DNA of 36,396 bases from DASPXY01 sp038227745 (GTDB lineage Bacteria > Planctomycetota > Planctomycetia > Gemmatales > Gemmataceae): contig JBBRPS010000008.1 of NCBI GenBank assembly GCA_038227745.1, forward strand, positions 1 through 36,396, given 5' to 3'. Shown here piece after piece: positions 7,803 to 16,810 of the stretch (position 1 is the stretch's first letter; each line of letters opens with the position of its first letter). The translations under genes were made by a program, and so were the position numbers. The notes beneath the pieces were generated by a model, which worked only from the letters and a program-made list of their open reading frames with translations, was not told the DNA's origin and ran no database searches.

Positions 7803-8504
7803 ATGACCGGCTCGCGCGCGCCACGACTGTTGATCCTGGAGACCTCGACGCAGGCGGGACAGGTCGCCCTGGCCGAGGGGGGCAGTCTGCTGGGCGTGCG
7901 GCGCCTGGACGAGGCCCGCCGGCACGCGCGCGACCTGGCGCCCGCCGTCCGCGACCTCCTGGGCGGCCACGGCTGGCGGCCGCGCGACCTCGATGCGGTG
8001 ATCGTGGGCCGCGGGCCGGGGAGCTACACGGGCCTGCGGGTGGGCATCATGTCGGCGAAGGCCCTGGCCTACGCGACGGGCTGCGTCCTGCTCGCGGTGG
8101 ACAGCTTCGCCGCCATCGCCCGGCAGGCCCCGCCCGAGGCGCTGAACCTCCATGTCGTCGCCGACGCCCAGCAGAACAAGGTTTACCTCCAGGGGTTCCG
8201 CCGCGACGGCCTCGGGGGCGAATGGGCCGCTGCGTCGGCGCTGGCGATCGAACCCGTCGCGGAGTGCTTCCCCCGGCTGGCGGAGGGGGCCTGGGTGACC
8301 GGACCGGGGCTGCACAGGCACCAGGCGCAGCTGCCCGCGAGCGTCCACGCCGTCGCCCCGGAGCAGCGCGAGCCGCGGCCGGAAAGCCTGCTGCAGATCG
8401 GACTGGCCCGCTATCTGCGCGGTGAGCGCGACGACGCCTGGGCGATGGAACCGCTCTACCTGCGGCCGAGTTCGGCGGAGGAGCAGTGGGACCGGAGGCG
8501 GTGA
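7803..8504 (+). CDS. tsaB: tRNA threonylcarbamoyladenosine synthesis protein TsaB
   Basis: TsaB (YeaZ) partners TsaD and TsaE in making t6A37 on ANN-decoding tRNAs. It is an ASKHA-fold pseudo-ATPase that scaffolds TsaD. The 233-residue protein has the diagnostic start LLILETSTQAGQVAL, GRGPGSYTGLRVG at 69-81 and KALAYATGCVLLAVDSFAA. The C-terminal half is poorly conserved, as usual. The ATG at 7803 follows AAGGAGAT by a few bases, a strong ribosome-binding site. tsaD, tsaE and tsaC are not in the window. A palindromic repeat follows 24 bp after the stop. Confidence 0.93.
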   Translation: MTGSRAPRLLILETSTQAGQVALAEGGSLLGVRRLDEARRHARDLAPAVRDLLGGHGWRPRDLDAVIVGRGPGSYTGLRVGIMSAKALAYATGCVLLAVDSFAAIARQAPPEALNLHVVADAQQNKVYLQGFRRDGLGGEWAAASALAIEPVAECFPRLAEGAWVTGPGLHRHQAQLPASVHAVAPEQREPRPESLLQIGLARYLRGERDDAWAMEPLYLRPSSAEEQWDRRR

Positions 8505-8528
8505 GCGCTCACCGCGGTTTGGGGCCGT

Positions 8529-8580
8529 GGGTCAGGACTCCGATCCTGACAAATTCATGTCAGGATTGGAGTCCTGCCCC
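8529..8580 (+). repeat. Palindromic repeat, family GTCAGGACTCC, copy 1
   Basis: The 22-base arms at 8529-8550 and 8559-8580 pair with two imperfections, and the core is GTCAGGACTCCGATCCTGAC. The same palindrome recurs at 10311-10365, with a related flank (GG..C.TGGGTCAGG). Both copies lie 20-25 bp after the stop of a plus-strand gene, so they may double as transcript ends. Confidence 0.7.
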
Positions 8581-8798
8581 CGCACACCTTGCCACGCGGC
8601 GCCCCGTCTCTCCAGAAAAATCATCGCCACGGCCGTTTCCGTCTGGTAAAGTGCATCCTGCCTTTCAAGACCGGAAAGCCGTCGAGAGGCGTCGCCCTCC
8701 ACCCCATCGGAGGAGACGGATGTCACACCGTACAAGGACCGGCTTGCGGGCCGCGTGACGGCCGGCCCGGGGCGCGGACACCAAGCGGAGACCGACCC

Positions 8799-9683
8799 AT
8801 GTGGCAGGTGCTGCTCGTGTGCTGCGGCTTCTTCGGCGGGGACCTTGTCGAGGTTCGCACCCGCTTCCTCCAGGTCCACCCGGAGCCCGAGGACTCGGGG
8901 CCGCTCCTGCCGGCCGCGAAAGCGTTCCAGCGGAGCCCCGGGCAAGCCCGCGCCGTCGTCCTCATCCACGGCCTGCACGCGACGCTCACCAACTTCTCCG
9001 CCCTGGAACCGCGGTTGCACACTTGGCAGCAGCCACGCAGTCTCCTCGTGCGCCGCCTCGCCGCCTGCGCCGACGTCTACGCCTTCGCCTACGGCCAGAA
9101 CGTGAGCGTCGATCGCGTGGCGCGCCTGCCCGTGCTCGAGGACAACGTCCGCGAGCTGAAGCGCATCGGCTACCAGAAGATCGTGCTGGTCGGCCACAGC
9201 GCCGGCGGCCTGGTCGCCCGGCAGTTCGTCGAGGACCATCCCGATGCGGGCGTGACGGCGGTCATTCAGGTCTGCACCCCGAACGCCGGCTCGGCCTACG
9301 CGAAGCTCGCCCCGCTCGCCCGGCGCGAGCAGCGGGTCTTCGTCGCGTCCCTGACGGCGGAGGCCCGCCGGGCCGCCGCCAAGGACCGCGTGGGCAAGAA
9401 GATCCCGCGCGGCGTGCAGTTCCTGTGCGTGGTCGGCACGCGCGACGGACTCGTGACTTGCCGGTGCCAGTGGTCGGCGGACCTGCAGGCCCAGGGCATC
9501 CCCGCGCTGACGCTGCCGCTGGCCCACGCCTCGGCGCTGCGCAGCGATGCCAACGCCCGCCTGCTGTGCGCGGCGTTAGAGCGGGAGCACCGGCGCTGGA
9601 CCGGGGCGGAAGTGGAGGCGGCCCGCGGCCCCATCACTGCCGGCCAGCCGTACCCTCCGCCGGAGAAGAGCGCCTTGAAATAA
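8799..9683 (+). CDS. Alpha/beta hydrolase, lipase/PGAP1-like
   Basis: This 294-residue hydrolase has an intact predicted triad: nucleophile Ser134 in VGHSAGGLVA, Asp216 in VVGTRDGLV and His243 in LAHASAL. The oxyanion-side motif VVLIHGLHATLTNF is at 53-66. The N-terminus MWQVLLVCCGFFGG is short and hydrophobic, possibly an export signal or membrane tether. The ATG at 8799 follows AGCGGAG by 8 bases. The open frame continues 70 codons upstream, but that part is low-quality sequence reading through a spacer. The fold resembles esterases of the GPI-inositol-deacylase/triacylglycerol-lipase clan. The substrate is unknown. Confidence 0.8.
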   Translation: MWQVLLVCCGFFGGDLVEVRTRFLQVHPEPEDSGPLLPAAKAFQRSPGQARAVVLIHGLHATLTNFSALEPRLHTWQQPRSLLVRRLAACADVYAFAYGQNVSVDRVARLPVLEDNVRELKRIGYQKIVLVGHSAGGLVARQFVEDHPDAGVTAVIQVCTPNAGSAYAKLAPLARREQRVFVASLTAEARRAAAKDRVGKKIPRGVQFLCVVGTRDGLVTCRCQWSADLQAQGIPALTLPLAHASALRSDANARLLCAALEREHRRWTGAEVEAARGPITAGQPYPPPEKSALK

Positions 9684-9766
9684 CGGCTGATGGAAACGCC
9701 CCCGCCCGCGCGTGCCGGCAGGGGAGATTCGTGTGTGGTTGTGAGCACTGCTTCTGGAGGACTTCG

Positions 9767-10291
9767 ATGATGAATCGCGTCACCACCCGTTCGCTCCGCG
9801 CCCTCGCCTGCGCCGCCGTCCTGCTGGCGGCCGGCATCGCCGTCCATGCCGGCGAGGATTCCGCCCTCGTCAAGGAGGGCCGGAAACTGATCGGCGCCAA
9901 CGCCGAGAACATCTGCCGCTTCGCCCACGCCCCGAGTACCTACACCTACATAAGCAACGAGTACGTCGGCCACAAGAAAACCAAGGACGGTTTCGAGGAG
10001 CTGACGTACAAGTTCGCGGTCAAGGGCAACTTCAAGAAGCAGACGATGCAGATCGCGTTCTACTTCAAGAACGACGGCAAGTTCGACTTCCTGCGTGCGC
10101 GCGACTATACGACGGCCTACGAACCGTTCAAGAAGTTGAGCAGCTCGTACCTCAAGCAGCTCCGCGGCCAGATGGCGAAGCGGCCGGCCGTGGCGGGCAA
10201 CACCGAGCTGCTGCGGACGGTCGATAACGCCGGCGGGCAGGAGTTGTGCGAGATGTACCTCAAGCAGGCGCAGATGAACCCGATCAAATAG
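9767..10291 (+). CDS. Small secreted protein of unknown function
   Basis: This 174-residue protein has a clear Sec signal peptide: a basic start MMNRVTTRSLR, then a hydrophobic core ACAAVLLAAGIAV ending in HAG. The mature part is about 145 residues, Lys- and aromatic-rich, with two cysteines (ICRF and ELCEM) that could form a disulfide. I do not recognise a family. GGAGG at 9756-9760 lies 6 bases before the ATG, a strong start. It is co-directional with the hydrolase 83 bp upstream and is followed by a palindromic repeat. Confidence 0.75.
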   Translation: MMNRVTTRSLRALACAAVLLAAGIAVHAGEDSALVKEGRKLIGANAENICRFAHAPSTYTYISNEYVGHKKTKDGFEELTYKFAVKGNFKKQTMQIAFYFKNDGKFDFLRARDYTTAYEPFKKLSSSYLKQLRGQMAKRPAVAGNTELLRTVDNAGGQELCEMYLKQAQMNPIK

Positions 10292-10310
10292 GAGCGAGGG
10301 GGTTCGGGTC

Positions 10311-10365
10311 GTGGGTCAGGACTCCGATCCTGACATGCATTGTCAGGATCGGAGTCCTGACCCAC
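10311..10365 (+). repeat. Palindromic repeat, family GTCAGGACTCC, copy 2
   Basis: The 25-base arms (10311-10335 and 10341-10365) are perfectly complementary, with a 5-base loop. The core is identical to the repeat at 8529-8580. It lies 19 bp after the secreted-protein stop. Confidence 0.75.
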
Positions 10366-10402
10366 AAACCGACTGCGGACACGTCGAGAAACAACATCCT
10401 CG

Positions 10403-10432
10403 TTGTATTTCGCACGGCCAGCGGGCCATACT
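10403..10432 (+). promoter_or_regulatory. Weak candidate promoter for the coiled-coil membrane protein
   Basis: TTGTAT (10403-10408) and CATACT (10427-10432) are 18 bp apart, about 70 bp before the ATG at 10500. The -35 overlaps a small inverted repeat, GAAACAAC...GTTGTATTTC (10388-10411). Both hexamers are weak matches. Confidence 0.25.
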
Positions 10433-10499
10433 GGCAGGTAGGGGAACGAACCCGCGTCACCACCCGGCCCGTACGCGCGGCCGGCGGAGGGATCGATCC

Positions 10500-12137
10500 A
10501 TGAAGACACCAGCGCTGGCGCCCGTCGAGCAGCAGATCCGGCGCGTGAGCCGTCGTTTGTTCGTGCAGACCTTGCTGGACCGCGTCGTCTGGTGCTGGGC
10601 GGGCGTGCTCGTCCTGGCCGTCGCCTGGTTCCTCGTCCAGCCACTGCTGTTCGCCGCCGCCGAGGAGTGGGTGCGCTGGGCGGCGGCCGGCGGGGTCGTC
10701 GGCGCCGCCACCCTCCTCGCCGTGGTGCTGGCCCGGCTGCGGGCGCCCTCGCGCCTGGACGCCGCCCTGGCCCTGGACGAGCAGTTCGGCCTCAAGGAGC
10801 GCGTCACGACCTCGCTCGGCCTCGACGCGGAGCAGCTGCACTCGCCCGCGGCCGAGGCGCTGCTCGCCGACGTCAACCGCCGTGTCGCGGGACTCGACGT
10901 GCCGTCGCACTTCCCCGTCCGCCTGTCCTGGTCCGCCGCCCTCGTCCCGGTCGGCGCGGCGGCGCTCGCCCTGGTCGCCTTCTTCTACGAGCCCGGGGCC
11001 GGCCGCGCCATGTCCCGCGACGCCGACGCGGACAAGCTCCGCGCCGAGACCGCGAAAGAGATCGAGGACAAGCTCGCCAAGCTCAAGAGGCCGCTAGCCG
11101 CCAACTGGCCGAAGGACCAGCCCAAATCGGAAGAACTCAAGGAGCTGGAAAAGGCGTGGGAGAAGCTGCTCAAGGAGCCGCTCGACCCCAACGACAAGGA
11201 GAAGATCCGCGAGCGCATTCAGGCGATGAAGCCGCTCGAGGAGAAGATGAAGGATCGCATCGCCAGCCTCAAGGCGAAGGCCGACAAGGGCAAGCAGCTC
11301 AAGGATCTGCTCAAGAACCTGAACGCGGACCCCAACGGCAAGCGCGAGGGGCCGGGCAAGGACCTCGAAGACGCCCTCGCCAAGGGCAACCTGGAGAAGG
11401 CGGCCAACGAGCTGGAGAAACTGCGCAAGAAGCTGGAACAGGACAAGCTCAACCCGGAGGAGAGGAAGAAGATCGAGGACCAGCTGCGCGACCTGGAGCA
11501 GCGGCTGAAGCGACTGGTGGACAGGGAGGACATCAAGGAGAAGCTGCGCGACGCCCTGAAGAAGGGGGAGCTGGAGCGCGAGCAGTTCGACGAGCAGATG
11601 GAAAAGCTCGCCGAGGACGCCGCGGACAACGAGGAACTGCAGGATCTGGCCAACCGCCTCGGCGAGTGCCTGAAGTGCCTCAAGAAGGGCAACCGCGCCC
11701 TGGCGGCGAAGCGGCTCAAAGCGCTGATCGGCAAGCTGATGGAGCTGGACCCGGACGCGAAAGAGCTAAAAGAGCTGGAGAACAACGAGGCGGCGCTCTG
11801 CGAGGCCTGCCAGGCCCTGTTGCAGGGGCTGTGTGACGGGCAGTGCAACGGCCTGGGCCAGGGGGACCGGCCCGGAACGAAGCGGCCGATGGGCAAGGAC
11901 GCGGCGGTGCAGTTCAAGCGCGCCCGCCAGAAGGCCGAGGAGGACGACACGGGCCAGTACAAGATCACCGGCTTCCGCAAGGGCGGGAGCTTCCGCAAGA
12001 TCCCCGCCCGGGAGGTCGGGGGCGCCTTCCGCCAGGCAGTGCAGGAGGCGCCGTCGGCGATCGAGCGCCAGCGCGTCCCGCTCGACGCCGCGGAGATCCT
12101 CAAGGGGTATTACGAGAACCTCGGCGGCCAGAAGTGA
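10500..12137 (+). CDS. Membrane-anchored coiled-coil protein
   Basis: The 545-residue protein has three predicted transmembrane helices near the N-terminus (about 31-50, 58-78 and 140-162). About 300 residues of very charged Lys/Glu/Leu coiled coil follow (EELKELEKAWEKLL and similar). Then comes a Cys-containing segment (ECLKC, CEAC, CDGQC), a Gly-rich stretch and the tail IPAREVGGAFRQAV...VPLDAAEILKGYYENL. This layout and tail resemble planctomycete proteins of the DUF4175-like kind that sit near MoxR/BatA genes; that is recollection of a family style, not a firm match. GGAGG at 10486-10490 supports the ATG at 10500. The open frame upstream of it is palindrome and spacer. It is followed after 55 bp by the SGNH-TPR gene. 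Confidence 0.75.
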   Translation: MKTPALAPVEQQIRRVSRRLFVQTLLDRVVWCWAGVLVLAVAWFLVQPLLFAAAEEWVRWAAAGGVVGAATLLAVVLARLRAPSRLDAALALDEQFGLKERVTTSLGLDAEQLHSPAAEALLADVNRRVAGLDVPSHFPVRLSWSAALVPVGAAALALVAFFYEPGAGRAMSRDADADKLRAETAKEIEDKLAKLKRPLAANWPKDQPKSEELKELEKAWEKLLKEPLDPNDKEKIRERIQAMKPLEEKMKDRIASLKAKADKGKQLKDLLKNLNADPNGKREGPGKDLEDALAKGNLEKAANELEKLRKKLEQDKLNPEERKKIEDQLRDLEQRLKRLVDREDIKEKLRDALKKGELEREQFDEQMEKLAEDAADNEELQDLANRLGECLKCLKKGNRALAAKRLKALIGKLMELDPDAKELKELENNEAALCEACQALLQGLCDGQCNGLGQGDRPGTKRPMGKDAAVQFKRARQKAEEDDTGQYKITGFRKGGSFRKIPAREVGGAFRQAVQEAPSAIERQRVPLDAAEILKGYYENLGGQK

Positions 12138-12192
12138 TGATTCCTTCGACGGCCGTCAGGATCCCCGAGCGAAACCACGGAGCGACGCAGCG

Positions 12193-14439
12193 ATGTCCGA
12201 ACCGAACAAGGAGACGGCCGCCGAGAACCCTCCGGCCACTTCTCCCACAGCCACCGCCGCCCCCGCCACGGCGACGCCCCGCCGGCGCGGGAAGCCGACC
12301 GGCTGGCGCAAGTGGCTGTACCGGCTGGCATCCATGACCCTGGTGCCGGCGCTGCTGTTCGGCGTGCTGGAACTCGCGCTGCGCCTCGGCGGCTACGGCT
12401 ACCCCACCGACTTCTTCCTCGCTGGCTCCCGGACCGAGCGGGCGGGCCTGCTGATCGATAACCCGGGCTTCGGCCGCTGGGTCTTCCCTTACGACCTGGA
12501 CCGCAGGCCACAGCCCCTTCCGTTCGTCTTCCCCGCCGTGAAAACGGCCGGCACGTATCGCGTCTTCGTCCTGGGCGAGTCGGCGGCGATGGGCTTCCCG
12601 GACCCGTCGAGCAGCTTCGCGCGCGCGCTGGAAACCATGCTACGCGCCCGTTACCCGGACACGCGCTTCGAGGTCATCAATGCCTCGATGGTGGCGATCA
12701 ACTCCCACGTCGTCCGCCAGATCGCCCTGCAGTGCCTGCGGCGCCAGCCGGACCTGCTCGTCGTTCACCTCGGGAACAACGAGGTCGTCGGGCCGTTCGG
12801 CGCCGCCGGCGTCCTCGGCCCCTTCTCCCCCAGCCTGGGCGTCATCCGCACCAACCTATGGGTCAAGACCACCCGGTTCGGGCAGCTGCTCAACGCCCTC
12901 ATCCAGTCGTTCAAGTCGGACGGACAGCGCCCGCGCGCCTGGGACGGGATGGCGATGTTCCAGGGCAGCCACGTCGCGGCCGACGACAGCCGTCTGCCGC
13001 GCATCCACGGCCATCTCCGCGACAACCTGCAGGACATCTGCAGCGCCGGCACCGCGGCCGGCGTTCCCGTGATCGTCTGCACCATCCCGGTGAACCTGAA
13101 GGACTGCGCCCCGTTCGGGTCACAGCACGCCGCCGGCCTCGGCACCGAGCGGACCGAGGCCTGGGACACGGCGTACGGGGACGGGGCCCGCCTGGAGGGC
13201 GCCAAGAAGTTCACCGAGGCGCTGCGCCGCTTCGAGGAGGCGGCCCAGGTGGACGACCGCTTTGCCGATCTGGCGTTCCGGCGGGCGCGCTGCCACGCGG
13301 CCCTGGGGCAGACTGCCGACGCGAAAAAGCACTACGCGCGGGCGCGCGACCTCGACACCCTCCGCTTCCGCTCGGACACGAAGATCAACGAGACGATCCG
13401 CTCGGTGGCCGCCGCGCGCGCGGCGGACGGTGTGTACCTCGCGGACGCCGAACGTGCTTTCGAGGAAGCCGCCCCAGCCGGCATTCCGGGCGAGGAGTTC
13501 TTCCTCGAGCACGTTCACATGAACTTCAAGGGGAACTACCTGGTGGCCCGGACGGTCTTCAAGGCGATCGCGGACATCGCCCCGGCAGCCCTTGGGGCAC
13601 GGGCAGAGAAGAACGTGGCGCCGCTTTCGGAGGGGGAGTGCGGCGCGCGGCTGGCTCATACGGAATGGAATGCGTTCAAGATCGAGACCCAGATTGAGGG
13701 AATGATGGTGATGCCGCCGTTCAACGGGCAGCTCGACCGCGCCGAGCGCAAGCAACGCTGGAAGGCGAAGCTGGACGGCATGCGGCAGCGCCTCGGGCCG
13801 GAGGGGCTCGAGAAGGCCATCGCCGAGTACCGCAAGGCGGTGGCCGCGGCCGACGAGGACTGGATGCTCCGGATGAATTTCGGACAGCTGCTGACGGAAT
13901 ACGGCGACGTGGAGGGGGCGGAAGCGCAGTACCTGACGGTCCTGGAGCAGTTCCGCCATTGCTTCGCCGCCCACTACAAGCTCGGCCTGGTGCTGGTCCG
14001 GGCGGGCCGGGTGCCGGAGGCGGTGGCGCACTACCGGCAGGCGCTGCGGCTGAATCCCGGGTACCCGGAAGTGAACTTCGCCCTGGCCGAGGCGCTCGCT
14101 GTCCAGGGGAAGACCGACGCGGCGGTCGCCCTCTACGAGGCCCAGTCCCTCAAGGAGTCGAAACGCGCCCCGGCGCTGGTCGCCCTGGGCGGTTTCCTGA
14201 CCCGCGTCGGGAGATTCAAGGAGGCGCGGGTCAGGTTGACCGAGGCCCTGGAACTGGAGCCCGAGAACGTGCGCGCGCACACCCACCTCGGGGATACGGC
14301 CCTCAAAGAGGGGCACCGGGACGAGGCGATCCGGCATTACGAGACGGCCCTGCGGCTTCAGCCGGAGTGGCCGGACATGCGCGGCTATCTCGCCAAGCTC
14401 AAGAGCGAAGGCGGGCGCGCGCCGAACGCTCCGAAATAG
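12193..14439 (+). CDS. SGNH-fold hydrolase/acyltransferase-like protein with TPR repeats
   Basis: The 748-residue protein has a Pro/Ala/Thr-rich N-terminus, one membrane anchor (about 44-65), an SGNH-like domain and C-terminal TPRs. Block I is VLGESAAMGFPDP with nucleophile candidate Ser130. Block III is HLGNNEVVGP at about 192-201. The catalytic His block is EHVHMNFKGNYL near residues 437-448. A TPR-like helical insert lies within the SGNH domain. About 250 residues of TPRs follow it, ending near AIRHYETALRLQPEW. Such membrane-tethered SGNH proteins are related to the AlgX/AlgJ and DltD style of polymer O-acylation. The carbamoyltransferase immediately downstream supports a surface-glycan role, by inference. 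The ATG at 12193 follows GGAG by about 10 bases. Confidence 0.83.
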   Translation: MSEPNKETAAENPPATSPTATAAPATATPRRRGKPTGWRKWLYRLASMTLVPALLFGVLELALRLGGYGYPTDFFLAGSRTERAGLLIDNPGFGRWVFPYDLDRRPQPLPFVFPAVKTAGTYRVFVLGESAAMGFPDPSSSFARALETMLRARYPDTRFEVINASMVAINSHVVRQIALQCLRRQPDLLVVHLGNNEVVGPFGAAGVLGPFSPSLGVIRTNLWVKTTRFGQLLNALIQSFKSDGQRPRAWDGMAMFQGSHVAADDSRLPRIHGHLRDNLQDICSAGTAAGVPVIVCTIPVNLKDCAPFGSQHAAGLGTERTEAWDTAYGDGARLEGAKKFTEALRRFEEAAQVDDRFADLAFRRARCHAALGQTADAKKHYARARDLDTLRFRSDTKINETIRSVAAARAADGVYLADAERAFEEAAPAGIPGEEFFLEHVHMNFKGNYLVARTVFKAIADIAPAALGARAEKNVAPLSEGECGARLAHTEWNAFKIETQIEGMMVMPPFNGQLDRAERKQRWKAKLDGMRQRLGPEGLEKAIAEYRKAVAAADEDWMLRMNFGQLLTEYGDVEGAEAQYLTVLEQFRHCFAAHYKLGLVLVRAGRVPEAVAHYRQALRLNPGYPEVNFALAEALAVQGKTDAAVALYEAQSLKESKRAPALVALGGFLTRVGRFKEARVRLTEALELEPENVRAHTHLGDTALKEGHRDEAIRHYETALRLQPEWPDMRGYLAKLKSEGGRAPNAPK

Positions 14440-14503
14440 CGAGCCACGGAGAGAAGAGCGCTGCTCGATCCCGCCGCTCGCATCCCGCCACGCAGGGGTT
14501 CCC

Positions 14504-16357
14504 TTGACCGCGATCCTCGGCATTTCGGCCTTCTACCACGACAGCGCCGCCGCCCTGGTAGTGGACGGCGAGATCGTCGCCGCCGCGCAGGAAGAGCGCT
14601 TCACCCGCCGCAAGCACGACGCCGCCTTCCCCGCACACGCCATCGCCTACTGCCTCCGCGAGGCGGCATTGACACCCGAACAGGTCCAGTACGTGGCGTT
14701 TTACGAGAAGCCGCTGACGAAGTTCGAGCGCCTGCTGGAAACCTACTTCGCCTTCGCCCCCCGCGGTTTCCGCAGCTTCTGTCTCGCCATGCCGCTCTGG
14801 CTCAAGGAGAAGCTTTACGCCCGGCGCACCATTCGCCGCCAACTGCCGCGCGGCGCCCGGGCGCCCGTCCTCTTCCTCGACCACCACGAGAGCCACGCCG
14901 CCAGCGCCTTCTTCCCCAGCCCCTTTGAAGAGGCCGCCATCCTCACGCTCGACGGCGTCGGCGAGTGGACGACGACGGCCTGGGGGACCGGCCGGGGGAA
15001 CAAGATCCACCTCGCACGGCACCTCCAGTTCCCGCACTCGCTCGGCCTGCTCTACTCCGCCTTCACCTACTACTGCGGCTTCAAGGTGAACAGCGGTGAG
15101 TACAAGCTCATGGGCCTGGCGCCCTTCGGCCATCCCGTCTACCGGGACGTCATCCGCCGCGAGCTGATCGACCTCAAGCCGGACGGGAGCTTCCGCCTGG
15201 ACATGAGATATTTCAACTACTGTCAGGGGCTGACGATGACGGGCCGGCGCTTCCACGCCCTGTTCGGAGGCCCGCCGCGCCGCCCGGAGTCCGCCCTGGA
15301 ACAGCGGCACATGGACCTGGCGGCGAGCATCCAGGCGGTAACCGAGGAGGTGCTGCTGGGCATCGCCGCCCACGTCCACCGCGAGACGCGGCTCAAGGAC
15401 CTCGTGCTGGCCGGCGGCGTCGCCCTCAACTGCGTCGCCAACGGCCGGCTGCTGCGCGAAGGTCCGTTCGCGCGCCTGTGGATCCAGCCGGCGGCCGGCG
15501 ACGCCGGCGGCGCCCTGGGCTCGGCGCTGTTCGTCTGGCACCAGCTGCTCAACAAGCCCCGCGCCGCCGCGCCCGGCGATTCGCAGCGCGGCAGCCTGCT
15601 CGGGCCGCGCTTCTGCGCCGACGAGATCGCGACCCTCCTGGACGGGCGCGGCGTCCCTTACCGCCGCCTGGACGAGGCGGACCTGCTGCGCGACGTGGCC
15701 GACCGCCTCGCGGACGGGCAGGTGGTCGGCTGGTTCCACGGCCGCATGGAGTTCGGACCGCGGGCGCTGGGAGCGCGCAGCATTCTCGGCGACCCGCGCT
15801 CGCCGCGGACGCAATCGGTCATGAACGTGAAGATCAAGTTCCGCGAGAGCTTTCGGCCGTTCGCCCCGAGCGTCCTGCGCGAACACGCCCACGAGTGGTT
15901 CGACTTCCCGCAGGGCGCGGACAGCCCGTACATGCTCCTCGTGGCTTCGGTGCGCCCCGACCGCCGGCTGCCGCTGGACGTGGACCAGCGGGCGGTCATG
16001 GATGGCGACCCCGACCTGTGCCGGCGCGTGAACGTGCCGCGCTCCACGGTGCCGGCGATCACGCACGTCGATTACACGGCGCGCCTGCAGACGGTGGACG
16101 CGGCGAGGAACCCGCGCTTCCACGCCCTGCTGCGGGCGTTCCACGAGCGGACGGGCTGCCCCGTGCTCGTGAACACGAGCTTCAACGTGCGCGGCGAGCC
16201 GATCGTCTGCACTCCGGAGGATGCCCTGCGCTGCTTCCAGGCCACCGACATGGACGCTCTGGTCCTGGAAGACGTCGTGGTGGACAGGCGTCAGCCGCAG
16301 CCGGAGCTGAGTGCCGCGGCCCGCGAAGCGTACCGCACCCAGTTCCCCCTCGATTGA
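14504..16357 (+). CDS. O-carbamoyltransferase (NodU/CmcH/TobZ family)
   Basis: The enzyme transfers a carbamoyl group from carbamoyl phosphate, via carbamoyl-adenylate, to a sugar or other hydroxyl. The 617-residue protein has the N-terminal ASKHA/Kae1-like part (GISAFYHDSAAALV, EERFTRRKHDAAFP). It has the metal and ATP region DHHESHAASAF near 126, NSGEYKLMGLAPFG and LAGGVALNCVANG. The C-terminal carbamoyl-phosphate domain has FGPRALGARSILGDPR and VNTSFNVRGEPIV. The start is TTG at 14504, preceded by CAGGGG; it gives the expected N-terminus directly, and no better in-frame ATG exists. It heads a tight set with SxtJ-like and DUF5989-like genes, a recurring trio in bacterial glycan and natural-product loci. 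Confidence 0.92.
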   Translation: MTAILGISAFYHDSAAALVVDGEIVAAAQEERFTRRKHDAAFPAHAIAYCLREAALTPEQVQYVAFYEKPLTKFERLLETYFAFAPRGFRSFCLAMPLWLKEKLYARRTIRRQLPRGARAPVLFLDHHESHAASAFFPSPFEEAAILTLDGVGEWTTTAWGTGRGNKIHLARHLQFPHSLGLLYSAFTYYCGFKVNSGEYKLMGLAPFGHPVYRDVIRRELIDLKPDGSFRLDMRYFNYCQGLTMTGRRFHALFGGPPRRPESALEQRHMDLAASIQAVTEEVLLGIAAHVHRETRLKDLVLAGGVALNCVANGRLLREGPFARLWIQPAAGDAGGALGSALFVWHQLLNKPRAAAPGDSQRGSLLGPRFCADEIATLLDGRGVPYRRLDEADLLRDVADRLADGQVVGWFHGRMEFGPRALGARSILGDPRSPRTQSVMNVKIKFRESFRPFAPSVLREHAHEWFDFPQGADSPYMLLVASVRPDRRLPLDVDQRAVMDGDPDLCRRVNVPRSTVPAITHVDYTARLQTVDAARNPRFHALLRAFHERTGCPVLVNTSFNVRGEPIVCTPEDALRCFQATDMDALVLEDVVVDRRQPQPELSAAAREAYRTQFPLD

Positions 16358-16373
16358 CCGCGGAGGGCCATCG

Positions 16374-16787
16374 ATGCGCTGGTCGGACATCCCGTTCACG
16401 CCGCCGCCGGCGACCCTGCGCTGGTTCACCGCCCTCCTCGCCCTGTTCCTCGCGGTGTCAGGCGGCTGGCAGCTCCTCGCCCAGGACCATCGGCTGGCGG
16501 GCCTGGTGCTGGTCGGGGCGGCGGCACTGGTCGCCCCGGTGGGGCTGTTGTTCCCGGCGGTGATGCGTCCCGTCTTCGTCGGCTGGATGGTCCTCGTTTA
16601 TCCCATCGGCTGGTTGACGTCGCACCTGATCCTCGCCTGCCTTTTCTATTGCGTCTTCACTCCGGTGGGGTTACTGTTCAAACTGGTCGGCCGCGATGCT
16701 CTCGGCCGCTCCCGCCGCGAGCAGGAAACTTACTGGGCGGCGAAGCCGAGTGCGGACGACGTGCGCAGCTACTTCCGCCAATCCTGA
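16374..16787 (+). CDS. SxtJ-like small membrane protein
   Basis: The 137-residue integral membrane protein has three hydrophobic segments (about 17-35, 43-63 and 70-100). A short polar C-terminus follows, ending YWAAKPSADDVRSYFRQ. The ending VGLLFKLVGRDALGR followed by an acidic/aromatic tail is typical of the SxtJ family. That family is named for a saxitoxin-cluster gene found beside carbamoyltransferases. GGAGG (16362-16366) is 7 bases before the ATG, and the gap from the carbamoyltransferase stop is 16 bp, so the two are probably co-transcribed. Its biochemical role is unknown. Confidence 0.8.
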   Translation: MRWSDIPFTPPPATLRWFTALLALFLAVSGGWQLLAQDHRLAGLVLVGAAALVAPVGLLFPAVMRPVFVGWMVLVYPIGWLTSHLILACLFYCVFTPVGLLFKLVGRDALGRSRREQETYWAAKPSADDVRSYFRQS

Positions 16788-16810
16788 AGCCGTAGAGCTT
16801 ACGGACAGAA

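Noticed and set aside
7598..7804. N-terminal extension of the RNase H gene
   Set aside because: The extension overlaps the tsaB leader and is Arg/Ser-rich, whereas the catalytic domain starts right at the 7597 ATG.
8589..8798. 70-codon N-terminal extension of the alpha/beta hydrolase
   Set aside because: It reads through the palindrome-adjacent spacer, with Arg/Pro-rich composition. The ribosome-binding site fits the ATG at 8799.
14399..16429. 676-codon open frame antisense to the carbamoyltransferase
   Set aside because: The opposite strand has all carbamoyltransferase motifs. The antisense product has none.
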